Below, piece by piece: positions 24,128 through 35,142 of a stretch of 64,000 nt of DNA. This DNA comes from Micrasema longulum (taxonomy: Eukaryota; Arthropoda; Insecta; Trichoptera; Brachycentridae): positions 1 through 64,000 of the forward strand of contig JAGVSM010000825.1 in the NCBI GenBank assembly GCA_022494885.1. The letters are read 5' to 3'. Positions within the stretch are counted from its first letter, which is position 1. Each line of letters opens with the position of its first letter. Below the pieces are notes generated by a model. The model was not told where the DNA came from, made no database searches, and was given only the letters and a program-made list of their open reading frames with translations. The position numbers were made by a program, and so were the translations under genes.

Positions 24128-24656
24128 CAACAGCAACAACAACAAACCGTCACGCCGTTTCCTCGTAAGAGTAGGCAGAGAGGATAGAACGCCACATCAC
24201 TCTATTTTTTATTTTTTTAAAGAAATATTTGTGTTCTTATCATTTATCCAAATATTTAATTTTGAAGGCCATTTTCAACGAGTTGTAAATAACTAACTAT
24301 TAGAAAATGGAATCAAGTTGGGGTAGAGTGGGATTCGAACCACAGACCTTTGGTCCGTGAGTCCGAGACACTTTGCATACATATCTCGCTTCTTCTATAT
24401 TCATACATCTTCTCATGCACGCGCGCCGATTATTCCGATTTTTGACATGTCCATCTTTAAGTATTTGTTGGATTTGGTCATGCCATGTCTTTCTCGGTCT
24501 ACCTCTATTTCTGCATCCATCAACATTCGCATTGTAAATATTCTTAGCCGTTCTTTTGCTGTCCATTCGTTCTACATGTCCAAACCAGCGCAGAGCTCCT
24601 TTCTTGATTTTGTCGATAATGCTTGTCTCAGCCTTACATAAGGTACGGATCTTTAT
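24128..24656 (-). mobile_element. RTE-1 C-terminal fragment with target-site duplication
   Basis: Flanked by 'acaaaaatattataa' at 24113-24127 and 24657-24671. On the minus strand it encodes 'RWFGHVERMDSKRTAKNIYN', 'GCRNRGRPRKTWHDQIQQI' and 'RRACMRRCMNIEEARYVCK', an RTE-type C-terminus, and ends in a TTG-rich tail. A SINE-2 (24225-24368) splits it shortly after 'EEARYVCK'. It is 5' truncated. Confidence 0.75.
24225..24368 (-). mobile_element. SINE-2 inserted in RTE-1
   Basis: Minus strand: 'ggactcacggaccaaaggtc' head side, B-box-like 'tggttcgaatccc', 'gagttatttacaactcgttg', and an A-rich end at 24225. It interrupts the RTE reading frame. Confidence 0.65.
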
Positions 24657-25044
24657 ACAAAAATATTATAATTGTCTATTATTTATTATAGGAGCAAAAA
24701 TTCATTAACATTTTCTTGTATACCCACAAACAGGCCATGCCTTTGTGGGATTTTTTGTTTAATATTTTTACTATTAATATGTATTTCTTTGCTATGTAAT
24801 TATGCTTTATTTTTTGAATACTCTGTTTTATCACTTATGTTTATTTTTTAAAAAAACAAAAAAAAAAATCTATATAAATATATTACATCTCTATAAAAAA
24901 ATGTGTTTCGTTGTAATATTATATGCTGTTTTTTCTGAAAAAATAGGTACACTTTCAAAATATTTAAAAACGAAAAAAATGACTAAATCCGACAAAAGCC
25001 CCATATAAATAAAATTAATAGAACCAAAACCCCCGGACGACTGA

Positions 25045-25275
25045 TCTTGACTTGATGGCTACTCTCAGGTAAAAATCCTGAATAAGGAAATCAAATGGAG
25101 ATAAGTCCGCCTCGTAGTATAGTAGGTTGGCGCGTTCGTTTACTCTGCTGGAGGTCTCGGGTTCGATTCCTGACAGGGTGGATGTTAACTATTTGTTTGA
25201 TATGTGGTTTTGCATTACAATATTTCATTTTCCCTGTGTTAGCACATCAGGCGTAATACCAATTACCTTAATTAT
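25045..25275 (+). mobile_element. SINE-3 copy
   Basis: Leader 'gacttgatggctactctcag', tRNA-like part 'gcctcgtagtatagtaggtt', B box 'gggttcgattcctgac', then a partial shared tail. Confidence 0.65.
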
Positions 25276-25304
25276 TATTTAAAAAAAAAGTTTTTTTTTC
25301 CATA

Positions 25305-25420
25305 TGAAAAAATGGCGGCCCCTATGCTAAAACGACTAAGAGGCTTGCCTTATGCACGCAGGGTTTCGGGTTCTATTCCCGGTAAGATCACGAATTTTAT
25401 TTTTTTTTTTTTAAAGCTGC
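25305..25420 (+). mobile_element. SINE-5 (tRNA-like) copy
   Basis: 'gcttgccttatgcacgcagg' then 'tcgggttctattcccggtaa' and a poly-T run. A decayed second copy lies at 37985-38075 ('gtctcatgcacggaagtt', 'tttccggtaaga'). Confidence 0.45.
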
Positions 25421-25599
25421 TGGCTTTGGGCCTTCTGGTATGTTTTAAAAAAACAATCAAAATAAGTAAAATAGTGTTTTTCGATGTAGCAAATAACAGA
25501 CAAACTAAGAAAGTTGAATATTGAAGTCTCGGTAATTACTGGGCATATTATGATCCGTCAATTTATTTATTCATGTTTACTTTTCACGAGCTAAGCATT

Positions 25600-25880
25600 A
25601 TCGACAAAAGCAAGAATGGTGTTTGCGTTGGTTTGGACATGAAGAGCGAATGGACGGCAAAAACGTCTAAAAAGATTCCGAACGTTGGTGGACGCAGAAA
25701 ACGAGAAAGATCGAGAAAGACATGGAATGACCAAATCTAACAAATACTTGAAGGTGCACATGTCAAAAGTCTGAATAACCGGCGTGCGTGCTGATGTATG
25801 AATGAAGATGAAATGAGATTCTCTCTGCCTACCCCTACGGCGAAACGGCGTGATGGTTTGTTTGTTTACTTTTTTAAAAT
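25600..25880 (+). mobile_element. RTE-1 3' fragment
   Basis: Collinear with 24656-24128 reversed: 'attatcgacaaaagcaagaa', 'tttggacatgaagagcgaat', 'gaccaaatctaacaaatact', ending 'ggcgtgatggtttgtttg'. Several small deletions. Confidence 0.6.
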
Positions 25881-25999
25881 TAAATAAATAGTGTATCCTC
25901 ACGGGGGTAACTCATCCCGACGACACTTAACAATGTTCTTTTTTATAAATGAGTACCTAATTATCTGTTATAATTGAAATATATCATAATTGAAAATGA

Positions 26000-26130
26000 A
26001 GAACTAGAATCCCAATCGGCCATGCGCTCTGTAGCTGCAAGACGTGCTGGGATATTTATTTATTGCACAGCGCCCTTGAAGTGATTTTCACAAAAATTGC
26101 GCTGTATAAATTATTCAACTTTAATAATAA
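26000..26130 (+). mobile_element. L2/CR1-type 3' tail
   Basis: 'gctctgtagctgcaagacgt' then 'agcgcccttgaagtgatttt', 'gcgctgtataaatt' and an AATAAT microsatellite end. Inverse of 47385-47500. Confidence 0.6.
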
Positions 26131-26161
26131 TAATAAACATAAATACAAAAAAAAAACATTA

Positions 26162-26612
26162 TACACGGTTTTTCAGGGCCAGACCGCGAAACTTTAGAGG
26201 AACACCCCTCATGGTAAGCTTTGAAAAAAATCATATTAAATGTTTTCCAAAAAGGTAATTTTACTACGAGTATATATTTTTTTTAAATCTCAAAATGGAT
26301 TAAATCTTTTATTTCTTGGACTAGCAGTCCCTCCACAAACCCCTACCCCTCTACTACCCAGCCGCCTCCATTGTCAGCGTTTAGTGCGTATCGCTTCGTT
26401 GGTCATTGTTTTTTTTAAAAGATATAGTAGAAGAAGGGGCTTGCAAAAGAGATGCTGTCCGAGAAATTAAAGATTTACTCCATTTAGATATTATAAGAAT
26501 AAGAAAAAAAAAGAGTTTTTGGAAAAAAAATATTAGGGTTTTTTTCAAAGCTTACCATGAGAAATGTTGCACTAAAGTTTCGCGGTCTGGCCTTAAAAAA
26601 CCGTGTTTATAC
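26162..26612. mobile_element. TIR (MITE-like) element, 451 bp
   Basis: 26162-26256 and 26520-26612 are imperfect inverted repeats sharing 'gccagaccgcgaaacttta' and 'catggtaagctttgaaaaaa'. The interior (26260-26515) has no transposase; a 76-codon frame (26240-26470) is not recognisable. Confidence 0.65.
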
Positions 26613-27009
26613 AGACAAAAAATGTACAGACCATTAGCTGATTCAAATTAGCACAGATCAAGATTCACTAATTATCCCATGCATCAGAATATTAGAGATC
26701 AATTTTTCAATTTCAATTTCGATTTTATTTGTTCATATATATGTGCATTACAAAATGGAATTAATTTATACATATGGAAATAATTAAAATAATAACGGTA
26801 AAATTAGGTTTATACAAAAATAATACATAAATATACATAATATCCAGTGAATAATATTTTTAAAAAGTAAGAGAATTTTCTAACGAAAAACTCCCTCAGA
26901 GACTTGAAAAATGATAATGTCCAAAGTAATATTGTTCAACATAGAGATAGCTTTTCCAACAGGCATAATCATTGGCAGGTTGGTTCTGTATATTGAAATG
27001 TGAAACAGT

Positions 27010-27370
27010 CTTCAGAACAGATTATCCGGAACATAAAAGCTAATGCTCCGCATAATTTCAGGGTTGTCAATAATACCGCGCAACAATCGAAAGAAGTGCG
27101 TAGTTAAATACACATTCCTTCTGGTCTTCAAACTGCTGTAACCGAACATACCCTGGAGGAACTCAGTGGGATAAAGCCATAGATAATATCCGCACTCCCT
27201 CATGTAGAGAAACCGAAGAAATTTCTTCTGAACCCTCTCCACCATAATAGAGTACTTCAACTCACACGGTCCCCAAATCATCGAGCCACTCTCGAGTCTA
27301 CTTCGCACCAACGAGTTATAAAGAATTATCAGTACTCGTGTACTACCAAAAACTTTAAAAAAATACATTA
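27010..27370 (-). mobile_element. Non-LTR retrotransposon C-terminal fragment
   Basis: 118 open codons read 'VLIILYNSLVRSRLESGSMI' and 'VERVQKKFLRFLYMRE', the classic LINE post-polymerase block before a zinc-knuckle-less C-terminus. 5' truncated. Confidence 0.7.
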
Positions 27371-27694
27371 ATATATATGCATTACAATTATTTTTAATTA
27401 GCTAGGTTTTAATTAGAACGGAAGAATAATTAACATTAATTGTTTACATGCTAAAAATATATTGTTAACAGTCCACTGAAAATAAACACAGTACGTAAAA
27501 CTACGCATGATCTCATACCCATGTAGTTTCTAAACAATTATGACGACTTTCGCATTTAAAATGCACTAATTATATTATAACCTAATGCTTATCCTGTGAA
27601 TTACATTTCACTGTATAATGAAGGTAAGCGTGCTAATTATCAAAGCTTTCTTTTTCGTTTAGTTAATTTCTTGTATATTTAAAAAAATATTACT

Positions 27695-28050
27695 ATTAAT
27701 TAAAATATTTTGAGTTTGTCTTAATGTTTGTAGACAAAAAACTGGATTTCACCCCCTAGGAAGTCATTAAGATTAACAAATTATAACAAGGATGGAGAAT
27801 TTACATGGCTTATGATCTGTCATGGGCTGGTTTAAGTGACCACTTAAACTAGCCACTGACAGGTCATAAGCGCTGTTATTGTTATATTTTTGTTTTTATA
27901 TATAATTATGTTCATGTTTATATGGTAGAATTGGCTCTGCACTATAAAGCCATTTTACTGGAATAAAAAAAATAAGAAATAAAAAAAATGCCTAGACTTT
28001 CATACTCCCTTCGCTAAAATGTTCTCCATCCCTGTTGGAATTTGTTAAGA
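27695..28050 (+). repeat. REP-A copy with an internal insertion
   Basis: Terminal arm at 27705-27770 ('gtttgtagacaaaaaactgg'), centre at 27815-27870 ('gccactgacaggtcataagc'), then about 110 bases of foreign AT-rich LINE-like tail (27875-27985), after which REP-A resumes ('atgcctagactttcatac'). Confidence 0.55.
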
Positions 28051-28189
28051 TAAATATATTATTTTAATCCTAAAAAGAACAGACCGCATGTATAAATTGT
28101 ATAAAAAACATATTATTTACACTTTTTATAGTATTTAAGTAGGTAGGGTATTTTAAATTCAATTAATTTTTACAATATGTTATACTCAC

Positions 28190-28600
28190 AAAGTACATTA
28201 TACAAAACAGTAATTGAAAAGAGAACTTAAATTGTTTTGAAGAAAACACTAGGAAAACAAATACGTCAAGATCTAAGTCTAAATTCTACACAAATCATGG
28301 TCAAAATAGTTTTTTTTTCAAAGAATTAAAAAAATATGAAAATTTCCTTAATTAAAGAAAAACTATTTAAACTAACATAAAATATAGAGAATTTTAATTG
28401 TTTTAAAAACAACAGGAAAACAAATACGTCAAGATCTAAGTCTAAATTCTACACAAATCATGGTCAAAATAGTTTTGTTTTCAAAGAAATAAAAAATTGT
28501 AATAATCTTGTTAATGAACTAAAAACAATTTAAACTAATATATCACTAAATAAATTCAAAGTAATTTTAAAAAAAAATATTTGAACTAAATTTGTTGCAA
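28190..28600. repeat. Tandem duplication, period about 163 bp
   Basis: The block 'acaaatacgtcaagatctaa' ... 'caaatcatggtcaaaatag' occurs at 28251-28310 and again at 28414-28473 nearly unchanged. The surrounding sequence looks like a LINE C-terminal remnant. Confidence 0.65.
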
Positions 28601-28850
28601 TAAAGGGAAAACATCTTTGAGAAGGGAAAATGGAAGTCTTGGCATTCACAGGGCTTTTGACCTGTCGTTGGATGGTTTAAGTGGCCACTTTACACACTGT
28701 GTAATATTCACCATTCTGCCCGTGTTTAAACATCCACCTTTCCTTAAATTAAGATTAATAATAAACTAATTTAGATCTGAATAACTCCCTGGGATGGAAA
28801 TTTAGCCTGTTTGCAAACATTTGGACATACTCTGAACATTGTTGAAATTT
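28590..28850 (-). repeat. REP-A copy
   Basis: Contains 'gggaaaacatctttgagaag', 'gtttaagtggccactttaca', 'tgtaatattcaccattctgc' and the terminal arm 'gcaaacatttggacatactc'. Confidence 0.65.
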
Positions 28851-29885
28851 TTTAAACCCGACAAAAACAGCATTATATTTTAATTAGTATTTTTGTATTA
28901 TTATTTTGTGTATTTCTTCATAATTCTTATTTATTTTTTTCTCGTGTATATTCCAAATAAGATAGCTAACAAATCTCAAAATAACTACAATACAAGTCAC
29001 TTTCCAAGCCAAGAGCTAGTCTCTTTTTTGAAAAGTTACAGTTATAACATTAACAAAATACATATAAAAAAGTAAATAGATGTATAAAAAAAATTACCGT
29101 TTTAAGTAACTGTATAAATTAATAAAAAAAACTTAAGATATCGGTTTAAAACATTGAAATACAATTATTTGTCTACATAAATTAACTTTTTATTTTTATA
29201 CGGCATTTTCGAAATTGAGACAAATATGTATTTACGTATGATTTTTAAAAAGCTAATATAAATAAAAACAGATTTTTTTATAGACAAGAATTTTGCGAAT
29301 GCCTTCACTGATATTACATAAAAACGTTTTTTTAAATATTTTCAGTGGTGCAGAACACCATTCATTCATTATAATATTTAGTTACATGTTAAATATTTAA
29401 TTACCCACTAAGTTTATAGACTTTTCGGTAGGATACGATTTTTTAACTTTATTTAGTAAGGTGTAAAAAAATATTTTTTTCAATTACCTTTTTAGTGTTT
29501 CGTTATTTAAATTCACCAGTCACAATTACAAAATAATTTTCACAGTTAGCACAGAGTTTTCTTTTTAACCGCACTTTAATAGCAACATATAACGGAGAGG
29601 CGACCTTCTCGCTAAGCGATTATGCACCGACTAACTGACTCGTAACTACTTACGGACTAAAGACTAAAGCGAATTAGTATCACTAATACATGACACGGCA
29701 GTATACATGCACACATGCAACCCAGCACACATAAGCAATAGAATCATTGCTATTTTGTGTCAATTAATTAGCATGCGAAATATCATCTGAAGGTTTTAAT
29801 GAAAAATGATAGTTTTATAATAAAACCTTAAAAAAAACACATGTTAACTAGTAGCGTTTAAAAAAACCCTTTTTAGAAGCATTAA
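28851..29885. other. AT-rich stretch with a less AT-rich patch
   Basis: No gene seen. The 29570-29720 patch ('ggagaggcgaccttctcgct') is richer in G/C than its surroundings but has no open frame or repeat partner here. Confidence 0.3.
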
Positions 29886-29889
29886 ATTA

Positions 29890-30635
29890 AATTTATTTCA
29901 ACGGAGAGGGAAAACATTTTTGAGAAGGGAATATGGAAGTCTAGGCATTTACAGGACTTATTTATTGTGTATGCAGACAATTGGTAGAATTCCATATTTA
30001 ATTTGGTAATGTACCCAAAATAAAGCATGTTTATTGGATTATAATTCTACTTTATTTTTTATACAATATACAAAGGGTATATTGTTACGCGTTTCGTCTT
30101 GTTATGACATTTTCAAACAAATTTTCTCTCTCAAATCCAACGAACTTGTTTTATTTTGGATACATTACTAAATTACAGGGCTTATGACCTGTCACTGGCT
30201 GGTTTAAGTGGCCACTTTACACACCGTGTAACATTCACCATTCTGCCCATGTTTGAACATCCACATTTTCTCAACTCTTCCATCTGTTGACTTTTGTGAA
30301 GTAAAAGAGCTGAAACCTTTATCAGGTGGGTGAGATTCATCCGGCTGAACCAAATCACCTACTAGGCAACGCTTGAAAACAATTTTCCAATTTTAATACT
30401 TCTTTTTTTACCAGGTAGTTAATTCAACAACGTATGAGTATGTCCAAATGCTTGCAAACTGGCTGGATATCCTCCCTTAGGAGTTATTAATGTTTAAATT
30501 TATTTCAACAGAGAGGGAAAACATTTTTGAGAAGGGAATATGGAAGTGTTGAAATAAATTTAAATATGAATAACTCCCTAGGGAGAAAATCTAGCCAGTC
30601 TGCAAGCATTTGGACATACTCAAACATTGTTGCAT
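29890..30635. repeat. Compound REP-A copy with terminal foldback
   Basis: One of the most complete REP-A copies: 'gagggaaaacatttttgaga' (29910), a foreign block, 'gggcttatgacctgtcactg' (30178), AAGTGGCCACTT, 'atccggctgaaccaaatcac' and 'gcaacgcttgaaaac'. Terminal arms at 30426-30509 and 30548-30632 form an inverted repeat. Confidence 0.65.
29950..30176. mobile_element. Insertion inside REP-A with MITE-like ends
   Basis: Interrupts REP-A between 'gcatttacagg' and 'attacagggctt', giving a likely 'ttacagg' duplication. Bases 29999-30023 ('aatttggtaatgtacccaaa') mirror 30152-30176 ('tttggatacattactaaatt'). Confidence 0.5.
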
Positions 30636-30753
30636 TGAATTAATTTCATTAACTTTGTTGTCTAACATTTTATAAGATGATAGTTAATAATTGTATATAA
30701 CCACCTACCGACTATTCTGTCTATCGGCTTAAAAAAATACCCGTCTCCTCACT

Positions 30754-31062
30754 AGCATTGCCAGCCTTATCAATTTTTCAGAAAATCTACTGATTTTTAA
30801 AGTAATCTACCGATCTACAGAATTTGACGGAAATTCTACCGATTTTCAAACATTTTTCCTAATAGCAAAATTTTAACCTAAATATAATTCTATCTATGAA
30901 ATTTTCAATAATTTATAATTTTTATGACACAACAGCATCTACCCCCATAAAGGCCACACCCTCCTCTCTGTCCGCAACTCAGGTTAATAACGAACTTATA
31001 AAAATCTAACGATTTATTTTTCAGAATCTACCGATTTTAGCTCGATGGAGGTTGGCAATGCT
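30754..31062. mobile_element. Short TIR element
   Basis: 'agcattgccagcctt' (30754) mirrors 'ggaggttggcaatgct' (31047-31062); inside each end are 'tctaccgat'-type blocks in matching inverted order. No coding capacity. Confidence 0.45.
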
Positions 31063-31064
31063 GC

Positions 31065-32230
31065 TCCTCATGGGCGGGATTTGCATGTCGGTTAAATTTG
31101 TGTCCCGACGAAGTGACGTGTACTTTTCAATAATTGAAACTGTAAATAAAACGTTAAACATGGAAACGTCGGTATGTGGTATATAATTATTCACTCACGT
31201 CAAATTTACTCCCTTTTAAAAAAAAATATTAATTTGTCATAGAAACGTTGGAAAATATTAAAATTATTATGAATCTAAAATATTTTTTTCATACCGATGA
31301 AATTTAAATTAAGGTTGTTTTCATATATCTTAAAAAATAAACGTTTTTCTTGTGCGTTTAAACAAAACATTAAAAATGTCCTTCAATAACATGAATTATT
31401 ATTTTATCGAATTTTAGGACTTCACTTAAATAGGTTAAATCTTTTTTAGGATATTCTGAAATAGTTGTTTTTAATTTTTGGGATCTTTTCCCTTTTCGGG
31501 TTTTTGGTTTTCGACGTTTTAAAATTTTTCAAAATAAAATTTGAATTATAATAGATGACTTACCTTATAAACAAATCTGCTCCCAGGACGATTTATAAAA
31601 GTGATTTTATTTACAATTTAAGTGAAACCTTTTTTTTAATATGCTATTTAGCATTAGCACAAGCGGTGTAAATTAATAATGCTATCATGGGGCAGTTTTA
31701 CGCGCAAATTAGTTCGCCTCGAACTTGAAACCTGCTTATTCAATGTTAAAAACCTTCACAGCGAAGCAAGCAACAAGTTGATCTACGGGAATGTAAAAAG
31801 CGCCGTATCATTTACATCGGAATCAAATTAATTAAACTGAATAAAAACACCTTTATAAACATAAATTTCACGTGAATATTTTGTTTACAATCGGATTGAA
31901 AGAAGCCATTTTAGTGTGCAGCAAAAAAATTCTTATATAAATCACGTTTTTTATATTTTAAACGTGACTTTATTTTTTTAAATATTGGTTTATCTGAATT
32001 CTATTTAAGTCCGCAGTCCACCTTAAAAAAATAATTTGATGCATTCTTACGTGTAATTATCGAATTACGTGATTGTTAATTGACTATAATTATTCCTTCC
32101 ACATACCAAGATTAATATTTTTTTATGTGAACAATTAAAATATATTTTAGCCGCGCAATGAATTTTTAATTGGTAAAAAAACATGTTAAAAAATATTCCG
32201 AATTAATGTGTCGACGTGACATTAAATAAT
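31065..32230. other. AT-rich intergenic stretch
   Basis: Nothing that I can support. Confidence 0.35.
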
Positions 32231-32239
32231 AATGGAATA

Positions 32240-32640
32240 TACGCAAATCTCCCAAAATATCAAGCTTATAAACTTCAATCTGTTTTCAATGCAGCAGCAA
32301 GGCTTGTTACGGGAGTAAAAGATATTCTCTCATCTCACAACATCTTCGAGATTTGTACCGGTTAAAAAGCCCAGATATAATAAAATACAAGCTTTGCTGG
32401 ACAGTCTTCAAATCCCTTCATGAAATGGCTTCAAAATACCCATTGAATCATTGTATTAGGGAAAATACATGTCAAAGAAAATCTACTCTTAGGTCAGCAT
32501 TTGATTCAGGAAGAGAAAAACTTGTCAAAATCCGGCGCTCCCCAAACACTAGATTTGGAGATCGTACTTTTGTCGTTGCCGGCCCCTCTGCCTGGAACCA
32601 ATTTTCAAAATTATCTAAAATGTCATAAAAAAATTGTCAA
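32240..32640 (+). mobile_element. L2/CR1-type LINE C-terminal fragment
   Basis: 'LQSVFNAAARLVTGVKDI' just upstream, one frameshift, then 32353-32628 reads 'IIKYKLCWTVFKSLHEMASK', 'STLRSAF' and 'TRFGDRTFVVAGPSAWNQF'. The same domain order occurs in the 54465-55463 element. 5' truncated, stop present. Confidence 0.75.
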
Positions 32641-32809
32641 ATAACAAATAAATAAATATATATCAAGTAATAATATTAAATTAACAATGACGTAATTTGC
32701 AGGATGCCATGAATATTATATAAATATGATACATCAAAACATAATAGTCAATACAAAATATTGAGTAGTAAAACTATTATTGAGTATAAAAATATTTCGT
32801 AATGAAGAA

Positions 32810-33600
32810 CTATGTGAAGCATTTAACAAGAATTTTAATAGTCTTGATTTATTTAATACTCCATATAATAGGTACAAAAGATAACTAATAGGCTTGATTC
32901 AGAATAACAGAGAATATACGTTTTGTCACTTTTCTTCCTCTTAATCATGAAATTAAATGCAATTTTCTACTCCTACTTTCCTTCAATCATTCTTCACTAC
33001 TCCTTATCAATTTCCTTCTTTTCCTTCCCACTATCTCCATGTTTTGTCCATGTTTGTTTCATTTTAATATATAGCATATTTATTAATTATTTGTTTTTTT
33101 TTACAATTTAATAAAACAGAGTATTAAAAAAATAAAAGATAATTACAAAGCAATGAAATACATATTAACAGTAAAAATAGTAAACTAAAAATCCCACAAA
33201 GGCATGGCCTGTTCGTGGGTATATAAGAAATATTTATGAAATTTTGCTCCTATAATAAAAAGACAATTATAATATTTTTGTGTGACATAAGAAAGAGAAA
33301 GGAAAATATTCTGTAAAAGATTGTGGGGTATTTTTTTTTTAGTAATTAAAATAGGAAGTAAAAAATACTTTAAAAAAACATTAAAATATTCCTTATCATT
33401 AAAGGGCAACAAATTATATCATAGAAAAAAAGAGTTCATATGTTTAGTTTGAATCTAGGATAGGATATTCTTTATATTTGAACTTTAAACCGTCGCGCGT
33501 CGGCGTCGTCGCTTTATTGCAGTACAATTTAGTGAATACATATAATTGGATAGCAGGCACTACTATGTATACATTTTTATTGTTTTTATTTATATTAATT
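32810..33600 (+). repeat. REP-F copy A, interrupted by REP-E
   Basis: Collinear with 37540-37975 ('actccatataatag', 'ctcctactttccttcaatca', then 'cgtcgtcgctttattgcagt'). Its middle is interrupted at about 33085-33480 by a REP-E tail copy (hairpin at 33193-33219). Probably a LINE 3' end. Confidence 0.55.
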
Positions 33601-33829
33601 TAACCTGTACATCTGTTTGTATTCGAAATAAATAAATAAATGATGTGACGAAAGAAAACTTTGACAGTTGCGTGTCTGAAATAGAAATAGGACCCTGCAG
33701 CTTAATCACAATGGCCGCACTTGTCAGTGATTACCGAGGCGATATTTTTTTTATTGATAAGTGTCGGTCAGAACTTTTAATCGTAGTAATAAATATCTGT
33801 TTATTACTTCGATTAAATGGACGGTGTTT

Positions 33830-34150
33830 TTGACTCGATGGCTACTCTCAGGTAAAAATCCTGAAAAAGGAGACCAGTGGGGATATGTCGGCCTCGTAGT
33901 GTAGTGACTGGTGCATTCGACTTTTCGCCTATCATGCTTGAGGTCCGATTCCTGGCAGGGTCGACGTGAAAAATTTGTTTCAAATGTGGTTTGACACTAC
34001 AGTATTTCGCTGTCTTTAGACTGGTACTTGAAGCGAAAGACTGATCACATTACCTTTATGAGCAGATGATCAAGGTACGCTGCATTTGGTGTTTCAATGA
34101 AGTGACGTACACACAATCTGGTGAGGATGGCATAATAATGATGATGAACG
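33830..34150 (+). mobile_element. SINE-3 copy
   Basis: 'gactcgatggctactctcag' leader, 'gcctcgtagtgtagtgactg' tRNA-like part, B-box remnant 'gaggtccgattcctggc', and the shared tail to 'gatgatga'. Confidence 0.7.
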
Positions 34151-34980
34151 AAATATTTACTAACAAATAAATCAAGACACAAGAGCAGTTAAAAAATAAA
34201 TTATGAAAAAATAGTAAAATTATTCATTTATAACAATTTATGTAAAAATATTAAAAAATAAAGGGTTAAACTTAAGAATAGTGGTAAAATAATGATGGAA
34301 TATCAAAAATTATTACTTATAAACCTCGCATGGAGTTAAACTCGACTTAAATCTGAAATAGCGACCATCGAAATTTTTACCTGCACATTATGTGGTATAA
34401 CGCTGAAATAATGACGCGATCTGTAAAAAGTCATATTTTTCGGTAATCAAAATGGATGGTTTATCAGTTTTTTTTTCAATTTTAAACAATTTCGAAGTCC
34501 TGCGACCTTCTCAATGCGATTTAAGTGATTTTTAATTATTTGTTTAAATAAAATCTGAACTGTTATATGTTTGTATGTTTTTTGATTAATTGTGATAAAA
34601 AAAGAAACACGAATAAACGATAGAATTCGTTTTTAACTTCTCCTCTTCTTATTAATTTTGATTTCTTTTTCTAACGGTTTTCTCCATGTTCTCGATAACA
34701 CTGACAGTAGTCTCGATTTAAATTTGATGTGTTGTTATAAAAGTTACTGCGCACGCGCATATATCAGTGTTGACTGTTTAAAAAAAATAACCATGAAATA
34801 ACCTGTGAATTGTTATTCTAGGTAATAAATAATTTTTAAAGTAAGCTTTTTTATATCAGTTACAAATAGTTAAACTGGGTATAGTTATTTCTTAATATAA
34901 ACCTGGTATAAGGAAATTCAATAAGTAAGGCCCTTAATAGTTTAAACATATTTATTAATTCTTGTAAGGTAAAAGAGATT
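34151..34980. other. AT-rich intergenic stretch
   Basis: No gene or clear repeat. Bases 34895-34935 resemble one end of the TIR element that follows. Confidence 0.3.
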
Positions 34981-34982
34981 GT

Positions 34983-35142
34983 GCCTTACTCATAAGCTTG
35001 GTTTAAAGTTACACCTAGGCACAATGGTAGAATATGGTTGGGAATATCATCCTTATTATAGTGGTTGAATAAGATTGGTTTTCCCATCCTCATTTTACCA
35101 CTACATATGGGTTGAACTTTATACCAGGTTTATAAGTAAAGC
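34983..35142. mobile_element. MITE-like TIR element (160 bp)
   Basis: 'gccttactcataagcttggt' at the left mirrors 'accaggtttataagtaaagc' at the right; inner blocks 'ttaaagttaca' and 'ttgaactttata' also mirror. A relative occurs at 44600-44725. Confidence 0.55.

Larger units (their letters stand above)
24060..24860 (-). repeat. REP-E (LINE-like 3' tail) host copy, interrupted
   Basis: 24060-24127 and 24657-24860 together form an inverted copy of 48320-48545, including the hairpin block 'ggccatgcctttgtggg'. The interruption is an RTE-1 copy flanked by a 15-base direct repeat. Confidence 0.6.
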
